Source of the DNA: Oceanobacter sp045430275
GTDB taxonomy: Bacteria > Pseudomonadota > Gammaproteobacteria > Pseudomonadales > Oceanobacteraceae
Assembly (NCBI GenBank): GCA_045430275.1
Contig: JAILXU010000005.1
Coordinates: forward strand, 62,001-126,000
DNA: 64,000 bases
Reading direction: 5' to 3'
Shown: in pieces, positions 58,545 through 64,000 of the stretch
How positions within the stretch are numbered: position 1 is the stretch's first letter
Layout of the letters: the number at the start of each line of letters is the position of its first letter
Position numbers and translations under genes: made by a program
Notes under the pieces: generated by a model
The model's input: the letters and a program-made list of their open reading frames with translations, nothing else
Database searches by the model: none
Told to the model about the DNA's origin: nothing

Positions 58545-59765
58545 GTGTCAGGACAAGCGTTTGACATCACATTTAACGGTGGGCCTATTGTTGCCAGTAC
58601 AGATCTAGCCTTAGCTACAGATGGGCAAGAACTGGCAGACTACCTTAACGGGATGCAATCCCGATACAACTATACCCTTTCAGAACTGGCCGTTCCGAAG
58701 GCAGACTTCAAACCATCTAAGTTTGTTGTTGTTAATGACAACATCATGAATGTCAGTGATGTAACAAGCGGTATTACAGCGGCACCTCATGAGGGTCAGA
58801 AATGGGATGGTAGCTGGAGGCAAGCCAATGTCTCTGTTAGCGGTGATGTGATTACGTTGAGTGGGTTGCAGCGAGGTTATCGTTACCAGAACGATGACCG
58901 CTCATACGAAGGCCCTGACGGCCCGATATCGTTACCGCCGATTAACCGCACGTACTCACCCGTTGTGGCGGGTATTGAACTTGATTATCGCCTGATGCCG
59001 GGTACTTATATTGCAGTGTCGTTTGATGTGACGCAGTCAGATACAGGCGTGATTGATTTTGGTTTGCACATGCTGTGTATGAATGGGCCGTCAGAGAAGT
59101 TTAAAATCCCTCTTTGGTTGCAAATGGCTCGTGGTCAACAAAACACAAACTATTCTCGGCATTACTATCAGAATGTTGCCGTTGATTATAACGGCAGCTT
59201 AATAAGCCCCACGGATTTTGACGAAATTCAAATCACACCCAGCAAAAATATTTATGACGAAGCGATTACCAGTGAGTCGTTTATGACCCTTGAGGGAGAG
59301 GGCGTGGTAATCCCTGTCACTATTGGTTTGGAATACACCACCGAAGGATTATTGTTTGCCTATTTCTTTTTCAAGGGGCAAATGAGCGGGAAGGCATTGA
59401 TGATGATTCCAGATCATACAGAGTCGAAGCCACTGGCTCTTGTCATGATCGGCGAGTCTCACCCCGGTAGCAGTGATGACTCAATTTATCCAGGTGATCC
59501 GGCACCACCAACCTTTTCAAAGACGATCACGATCGACCGGAGTGCAGATCTGCCTGCCGGTGCTGCTGCTGATACTGTATCGATTGGCAGTCGGACTGCT
59601 ATTCCTAATGTCAGTCGCGTTCCACAAGCCTCTCCTGATCTGCGTCCAACTCATGCAGAGATTGAGGCATTAAGCTCCAATGATGAGATTCGCCACATGT
59701 CTATAGAGGATGTTGTGGCTATCTTCAATGAGCTGAAAAAGGCGGAAGCAGAGGCAGGGGCGTGA
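58545..59765 (+). CDS. Putative tail protein, unknown
   Basis: 406 residues from a GTG one base after the previous stop, with GGAG 8 bases upstream. Beta-rich throughout (e.g. GTYIAVSFDVTQSDTGVIDFGLHML), and a helical C-terminal end (IEDVVAIFNELKKAEAEA). A virion structural role is inferred from operon context only. Confidence 0.55.
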   Translation: MSGQAFDITFNGGPIVASTDLALATDGQELADYLNGMQSRYNYTLSELAVPKADFKPSKFVVVNDNIMNVSDVTSGITAAPHEGQKWDGSWRQANVSVSGDVITLSGLQRGYRYQNDDRSYEGPDGPISLPPINRTYSPVVAGIELDYRLMPGTYIAVSFDVTQSDTGVIDFGLHMLCMNGPSEKFKIPLWLQMARGQQNTNYSRHYYQNVAVDYNGSLISPTDFDEIQITPSKNIYDEAITSESFMTLEGEGVVIPVTIGLEYTTEGLLFAYFFFKGQMSGKALMMIPDHTESKPLALVMIGESHPGSSDDSIYPGDPAPPTFSKTITIDRSADLPAGAAADTVSIGSRTAIPNVSRVPQASPDLRPTHAEIEALSSNDEIRHMSIEDVVAIFNELKKAEAEAGA

Positions 59766-61618
59766 AATTATCACTGACCAGTTTTCAAGGCGAACTCCCT
59801 GTTGTTGCTGATCGTCTTTTGCCTGACAACGCAGCATCAAGCTGTATGAATGGACGGTATGAGGGTGGGTCTCTCGTTCCTGAGAGGGAGGTTTACCGCA
59901 GAGTTGATGTGGTAATACCCGGTGGTGCGAAAGGCTTTCAGATCACTGATGAGACCACCATACAAAATGCGTTCAATAATCCACCTGCACCTGGCTTCTT
60001 GACAACAATCATTGCTCAGGATTCGTGGCTGATTAAAACGCCAACGACGGGGGATATTGTCAGAGGGCCGCTGGCATCTGACGCATACGACCGCTGGTAC
60101 ATTGCGCAAGATGGTATTACGCCGCGTGTTCGATATGTCAAGGATGGTGCTACTGGTGAGAAAGATCTGGGTGTCGCGCCGCCAGTTTTCTCCGGGAGCT
60201 ACCTGTACCAGGGTGCCAGTAAAAGCATCGCCGCTTTTTTCTGGGTCAGGAAGTATGACGCGGGAAAGAACAATGTCTGGGGTGGGAATTCTGATTACTC
60301 ATGGAATGGCACGGGTGTGGATGAAATCAGCTCCATCACCAATGCCAAAAACGCACTGGTTAGTGATTCTGTGGCGCATGAGTCTGTCTACTCTACGTAT
60401 GTTGCCACTCAGGTGAGTAGCTTGGGTGAGGAGTCTCGGCCTTGCGATCCGTCTGCTGTTGTCGAACGTATTGAGACGGGAGGTAGCGAGACAGGTGTTG
60501 TGATCTACTTGGGTACCGGTCTATTTGCTGATGGCAGTATTGATAAGGTTAGAATTTATCGATCAGATGGCGGTGGTGAATTTGGTTATGTTGGAGAGCT
60601 TACTCGTGCCCAGCATGAAGCACAGCAGTTAGAGCAGGGCGGCACCTTTATTGCCCGATTTGTTGATTTCGTACCCAGCTCTCAGCTTGGCGAATCAAAT
60701 ATCACCGCTGACTGGGATGTGCCTGATGCGTCCATGGCATCCATTACAAATGTTGGTGCAGGCCTGTTGGCCGGGTATTTTGGCGGGACGGTCTGCTTCT
60801 GTGAACCGTACTATCCGCACGCTTGGCCGGTCGAGTACCAGTACAACTTTGCCGACAACAAGTCTGAGGTTCAGGTGATGGGCATCGTTGCGACAGCAGG
60901 GCACATACTGGTTACCACCAACTCGCGTCCGGTACTCATGTTTGGTAATGATCCCGGCTCAATGAGTCAGCAAGTCGTGGATATTGAAGCGCCCAACGTG
61001 TCCCAGCGCGGGCTTGTTGATATGGGTGATTACGCTCTTTACCCAACGCACGACGGCCTGATGATGGTTTCGTCCAGTGCCGCAAAGCTGGTGACAAAAG
61101 GCGTGTTCAGCAAAGAGCAGTGGCAGTCGCTCAATCCAGATACTTTTGTGGCATTCCGGTATCACGAGGACTACCTGTGTTTCCATGATGGCGGTGCTTT
61201 CATCTTCAGCCCAGATACCGGCTATTTCCCGATTGATCCGTGGTCATCATCCTGGAATGTGGAAGTGTTGGATGGATACTACAACCCAGTATCAGATTCG
61301 TTTTGGGTTATGTTCGTCGAGAGCAGCGCGACCCGGATCGTCCGCTTTGCTGTTGGGGATGTGGCCGAACTACGCTGGAAGTCCAAGGAATTTCAGGTTC
61401 CTCGGGGACTGGCCTTCTCAAGCGCTCGCGTAGAGGGTGATGAAGACGTAGAGTTTATTCTCACCGGGGACAACGGCTATTCCTACTATCTCACTGTTAC
61501 TGATGATGATCCGTTCCGGCTGCCGCCAGGTCGGCCCAGGAAGCTGAGTATGGAACTCAGGAGTCGTGGGCGCATTACCGGTGTAGCGGTGGCAACATCA
61601 ATGCAGGAGCTGTACTGA
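59762..61618 (+). CDS. Tail nozzle-like (tail tubular B-type) protein
   Basis: 618 residues from a GTG overlapping the previous stop. MKLSLTSFQGELPVVADRLLPDNAASSCMNGRYEGGSLVP is the family-like opening (F-x-G..P..L-P-x-x-A..A-x-N). Repeated beta segments continue to the C-terminus, compatible with a beta-propeller-containing nozzle. It would extend the tail tube below the adaptor. Confidence 0.68.
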   Translation: MKLSLTSFQGELPVVADRLLPDNAASSCMNGRYEGGSLVPEREVYRRVDVVIPGGAKGFQITDETTIQNAFNNPPAPGFLTTIIAQDSWLIKTPTTGDIVRGPLASDAYDRWYIAQDGITPRVRYVKDGATGEKDLGVAPPVFSGSYLYQGASKSIAAFFWVRKYDAGKNNVWGGNSDYSWNGTGVDEISSITNAKNALVSDSVAHESVYSTYVATQVSSLGEESRPCDPSAVVERIETGGSETGVVIYLGTGLFADGSIDKVRIYRSDGGGEFGYVGELTRAQHEAQQLEQGGTFIARFVDFVPSSQLGESNITADWDVPDASMASITNVGAGLLAGYFGGTVCFCEPYYPHAWPVEYQYNFADNKSEVQVMGIVATAGHILVTTNSRPVLMFGNDPGSMSQQVVDIEAPNVSQRGLVDMGDYALYPTHDGLMMVSSSAAKLVTKGVFSKEQWQSLNPDTFVAFRYHEDYLCFHDGGAFIFSPDTGYFPIDPWSSSWNVEVLDGYYNPVSDSFWVMFVESSATRIVRFAVGDVAELRWKSKEFQVPRGLAFSSARVEGDEDVEFILTGDNGYSYYLTVTDDDPFRLPPGRPRKLSMELRSRGRITGVAVATSMQELY

Positions 61619-61806
61619 TGATCAAGCCAAACTACAGGCAGGTTAATCCAAAGGATAGAAACGCACTTCAGCGTCTGATTTCCGAGATTGAAAAAGCCCT
61701 TGGCCTGGGGCGTTCACCATCGCATGACGGCACGTTGGCTACCAAAGGCTATGTCGATGATGAGATCCGAAAGATGAAGGCGGAACTCAAGAAAGAGCTG
61801 GGCTAA
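61618..61806 (+). CDS. Small helical protein ending the late operon
   Basis: 62 residues. NYRQVNPKDRNALQRLISEIEKALGLGRSPSHDGTLATKGYVDDEIRKMKAELKKEL: two helices joined by a GTLATKGYVDDEI segment that recalls the trimerisation region of tail-fibre proteins. The start overlaps the previous stop. Confidence 0.6.
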   Translation: MIKPNYRQVNPKDRNALQRLISEIEKALGLGRSPSHDGTLATKGYVDDEIRKMKAELKKELG

Positions 61807-61973
61807 CCCAGCAGTGAAAGCACCACCCAGATTGCCACTGGCAACCCTCCTGCAACAGCGTGGATCATTTTCCAGTCCTGCCACTTCTCCGGCACAAGCC
61901 CAGACCAGAATACGGTGATGATGGACAGCGCGTAGCTGCCCATGATGATCGATAGAAGATGCTTGGTTTCCAT
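61803..61973 (-). CDS. Small two-TM membrane protein next to attR (56 aa)
   Basis: Leftward gene whose product opens METKHLLSIIMGSYALSI and has two transmembrane helices (about 6-24 and 38-55) with a WQDWK loop. It is antisense to the late operon and overlaps its end by four bases. The ribosome site is weak. Position and orientation suit a lysogenic-conversion gene, but no function is recognised. Confidence 0.5.
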   Translation of the reverse strand: METKHLLSIIMGSYALSIITVFWSGLVPEKWQDWKMIHAVAGGLPVAIWVVLSLLG

Positions 61974-62025
61974 GTTTATTCTGAGTGCCCTTCATGGATG
62001 GAAAGCCTTAATTGGGCCTGTGGTT

Positions 62026-62041
62026 TTTAAAATATCCAGTA
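62026..62041 (+). repeat. Third copy of the att-region 16-mer in the phage right arm
   Basis: tttaaaatatccagta, identical to 7635-7650 and 62267-62282. In the excised circle one copy would lie on each side of the core (about 103 and 137 bases away), so these may be integrase arm sites. Confidence 0.5.
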
Positions 62042-62128
62042 GTATAAAGACCCAGATTAATGGCAAAAAGCGGCTTTTTATTTTTTAAAAATACAATCTA
62101 AGCCATTGATTTTTATAGGAATTATGTT

Positions 62129-62190
62129 GAGATTTAAAATCTCCCGACCTATGGTTGTGCCGGTTCAAGTCCGGCCTCGGGCACCACTAA
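62129..62190 (+). repeat. attR core (62-bp direct repeat with 7498-7559)
   Basis: Exact copy of the 3' part of tRNA-Leu(UAA) plus four following bases. It lacks the 5' half of the tRNA and is a pseudo-tRNA fragment. Confidence 0.95.
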
Positions 62191-62322
62191 ACATGCGACA
62201 TTCAGAGATAGCGCCCACTAACCATCCAAGTATTTTTAAATATATTTAAAATAAATTCCGCTCGACTTTAAAATATCCAGTACTGTATTTTTCTACAGTA
62301 GTGGTGATTTTGGTAGTGGCAT
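62191..62322. repeat. Extended att homology, right copy (host side)
   Basis: Aligns to 7560-7690 at about 85% identity by eye, including the AT-rich tract and the tttaaaatatccagta element with its inverted repeat. Being right of the core, it should be the original host sequence downstream of tRNA-Leu. Confidence 0.7.
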
Positions 62323-62695
62323 TCAGTGCGCTCCTCTCCGCTTATAAATGGGTTCCTAAACCTTCCTTTTTATTTCTTTTCTTTGTAAATCAATGGCTTA
62401 GGCCGGTTTTTTAGTTTGCTCTAACTCCTTTTTATTCCCAAATATTCCCCATTTTCTACATTTTTTATGGCTACCTGGGTTGCCAGGCTTTGTGTGGGTT
62501 GTGGCGTCCAGCCTTTTCAGAAATCAGGGTGGGTTTGCTGTGGTGGGTAGTGTTTGTACATCAGTGATAATGTTTCTCATCAAGCCTTGATGTATCTCAC
62601 GTTGAGCCATTAAACAGTACTGAAGTACAAAACCCTTCTTTTTCTGTGCTTTTTACACTGATTCTGCCATTTATTGATATTGAGGAGTTGGGTGT
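62323..62695 (+). other. Intergenic region before cytochrome c gene
   Basis: About 370 bases without a supportable gene. It is T-rich on the plus strand (62360-62470). The leader just before the cytochrome c gene (62610-62690) probably holds its promoter, but I cannot fix one with confidence. Confidence 0.4.
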
Positions 62696-63079
62696 ATGAA
62701 ACATGTTGTTACTGGACTGAAGTTGGCGGTGTTATCACTGATGGCCTCTGGCGTATTGGCGGGTGCTGATTCGATGGAGGCTGCAGCGGGTAAGCAGGTT
62801 TTTTCACATCATTGCCATGCGTGTCATTCTGAAGACCCAAGCCGTAATACATTTGGGCCGAGTCTTATTGGTGTGTATGAGCGCAAGGCGGGTGCTTTGC
62901 CTCGGTTTGCTTATTCTACAGCTTTGAAGGAGTCTGGTTTGATCTGGAGTGAAGAGAATCTGCGCCGTTGGGTGGCGGATAATGAAGCGTTGGTGCCGGG
63001 AACCCGCATGCGTCATGTGTCCATTACCGATGTGGCTGAGCAGAATTATCTGATAGCTTTTCTGAAAACATTGAAATAA
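62696..63079 (+). CDS. Class I cytochrome c, c2-like, periplasmic
   Basis: 127 residues. A Sec signal peptide (MKHVVTGLKLAVLSLMASGVLAG) is followed by the haem-binding motif CHACH (C40, C43, H44). FGPSLIGVYERKAG and FAYSTALKESGLIWSEENLRRWV follow in cytochrome c2 order, and GTRM provides the axial Met. It should carry electrons in the periplasm. A terminator-like hairpin follows. Confidence 0.93.
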   Translation: MKHVVTGLKLAVLSLMASGVLAGADSMEAAAGKQVFSHHCHACHSEDPSRNTFGPSLIGVYERKAGALPRFAYSTALKESGLIWSEENLRRWVADNEALVPGTRMRHVSITDVAEQNYLIAFLKTLK

Positions 63080-63080
63080 T

Positions 63081-63108
63081 CACATGCGGAGCGCAAAGCG
63101 TGTGTTTT
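63081..63108 (+). terminator. Probable terminator after cytochrome c
   Basis: Stem cacatgc/gcgtgtg (one G-T pair) followed by TTTT; a second T run lies further on. Moderate quality. Confidence 0.5.
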
Positions 63109-63371
63109 GTGCTCTTTTTGAGTGTTATGCGCCTAAAGTCGCAGGTTAATTGAGTTGAATTGTTGAAATTGACGGTTTCTGGTCTAGGCTATTGTTATGC
63201 AATGGCTTTTTTACTCATTGTCGCTACTGGTCAGGAATTCCCGAACGGGGTTCAGCAGGGCATACAGCTGCCCGCCCACAAGGTCGGCGGTTGTTAAATA
63301 TTTCTGTATGCGTTACAAGGAGAACATAACAACAATAACAAAGCAGCAACAATAGCTGCCAGGAGGCGTGC

Positions 63372-63611
63372 ATGAGTACCCTTTTGACCTCTTTATCTTT
63401 TCTTCTTGTGGTGGTGTTGGTCACGGCACCTGAATCCAACAGTACGCGACTGATTGCGGCTGACACCATTCGTGATGCGACCCGTATGGAGCATTCCCCT
63501 GATTTTACTGATCTGTATCTGATTGAGTCTGAAGATCGTTTTCGTCAGATTCATGTGTATTGCAATGTAGGAGGGTGTTACAAGCTGAGGGGAGCGACGC
63601 TTTCTGTGTAG
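63372..63611 (+). CDS. Small exported protein, unknown
   Basis: 79 residues from ATG 63372 with CAGGAGG upstream. The first 20 residues form a signal-like hydrophobic segment (LLTSLSFLLVVVLVTAP). The rest is polar with two Cys near the C-terminus (YCNVGGCYKL). The family is not recognised. Confidence 0.55.
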   Translation: MSTLLTSLSFLLVVVLVTAPESNSTRLIAADTIRDATRMEHSPDFTDLYLIESEDRFRQIHVYCNVGGCYKLRGATLSV

Positions 63612-63655
63612 TGAAATCAGGAGCCCTTGTGCAAGCCTGGGCCCCTCTTTCAAAT

Positions 63656-64000
63656 TCAGGCGTTGTCTTTAAGCCAGTTGATCACGTCGTCATGATGTGT
63701 CTTGGTTTTTACTTTAGGCATTACATGTCGCAGGGTGCCATCCGGGCCGATGATGAATGTAATGCGGTGAATGCCCATGTATTCCTTGCCCATGAACTTC
63801 TTCAATCCCCACACACCGTAGGCTTCAGCAATCTGATGGTCCTCATCGGATAGCAAGTCAAAGTTCAGATCCTGCTTGTCGATGAATCTCTGCAGGCGTT
63901 CCGGTGCGTCTGGGCTGATGCCCACTGCAACGGCGTTAACGGATTCCAGTTCCGCCTTGCTGTCGCGCAGGCCGCAGGCTTGTGTGGTGCAGCCGGGTGT
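63656..64000 (-). CDS. bcp: Bcp/PrxQ thiol peroxidase (N-terminus beyond window)
   Basis: 114 residues are visible, in frame to the window edge. TPGCTTQACGLRDSKAELES carries the peroxidatic Cys and, five residues on, the resolving Cys of PrxQ-type enzymes. VGISPDAPERLQRF, LLSDEDHQIAEAYGVW and ITFIIGPDGTLRHV follow in family order. It reduces peroxides with thioredoxin in the cytosol. Confidence 0.93.
   Translation of the reverse strand, partial: TPGCTTQACGLRDSKAELESVNAVAVGISPDAPERLQRFIDKQDLNFDLLSDEDHQIAEAYGVWGLKKFMGKEYMGIHRITFIIGPDGTLRHVMPKVKTKTHHDDVINWLKDNA

Noticed and set aside
61714..61995. 93-codon minus-strand frame near attR
   Set aside because: Its translation is His/Cys-rich with no pattern, while another minus frame (61803-61973) gives a clean two-TM protein.
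7556..62128. Possibility that the element is an integrative plasmid or ICE
   Set aside because: Terminase, portal, capsid, tail, holin and endolysin genes are all present; no conjugation genes seen.
62129..62190. Second tRNA-Leu gene
   Set aside because: Only the 3' part is present; it is the attR core.

Overview
The window is a gammaproteobacterial chromosome segment interrupted by one apparently intact prophage. The left host flank (1-7555) carries a histone-deacetylase-family gene divergent from a PatZ-like acetyltransferase gene, then gacA/uvrY, uvrC, pgsA and a tRNA-Gly, tRNA-Cys, tRNA-Leu cluster. The gacA-uvrC-pgsA-tRNA order is the arrangement I know from Pseudomonas and related marine gammaproteobacteria. 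The right host flank (about 62191-64000) holds a class I cytochrome c gene, a small exported protein gene and the 3' part of a bcp peroxiredoxin gene.

The prophage sits in the 3' end of tRNA-Leu(UAA). A 62-bp exact direct repeat (7498-7559 and 62129-62190) marks attL and attR, so the excised element would be 54,631 bp. Imperfect similarity (my estimate about 85%) continues for about 130 bp past both cores, so the phage seems to carry a diverged copy of the host sequence downstream of the tRNA.

Layout of the prophage: (a) a compact leftward operon, 17983 to 7695, with many 4-base ATGA overlaps. It encodes a single-strand-annealing candidate, a coiled-coil protein, a CsrA homologue, DUF2303, DUF5131 and DUF2786 proteins, several tiny proteins, DUF4224 (possible excisionase), a tyrosine integrase and a DUF3268 protein. 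(b) The immunity region: S24-type CI repressor, P22-like Cro, and two control regions with repeated CTTAG/CTAAG elements. (c) The rightward early region: a small Acb2/Tad1-like protein (possible anti-CBASS or anti-Thoeris sponge), tRNA-Arg(CCU), a lambda O-like initiator gene containing an iteron array, a P-like helicase loader, DUF1367, YbcO-like and PD-(D/E)XK nucleases, and SSB. (d) A second XRE regulator with its own paired operators. (e) Late operon 1: acetyltransferase, small ejection-type proteins and one 4537-residue polyvalent protein. (f) Late operon 2: holin, receptor-binding candidate, endolysin, terminase, P22-like portal, scaffold, N4-gp56-type capsid protein, adaptors and tail proteins.

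The virion gene set and the giant protein suggest a podovirus related to Burkholderia phages Bcep22/BcepIL02, which also encode a virion protein of more than 4,600 residues. This is inference from memory. Both late operons begin with copies of the same promoter-terminator-Shine-Dalgarno module, which resembles lambda pR'-tR' and implies control by antitermination. The most unusual items are the giant polyvalent protein (nuclease-like fold, pyrophosphatase-like domain, adenine methylase, SF2 helicase, zinc peptidase motif, LPD38-like region), the phage CsrA, the Acb2/Tad1 candidate and the duplicated late-control module.
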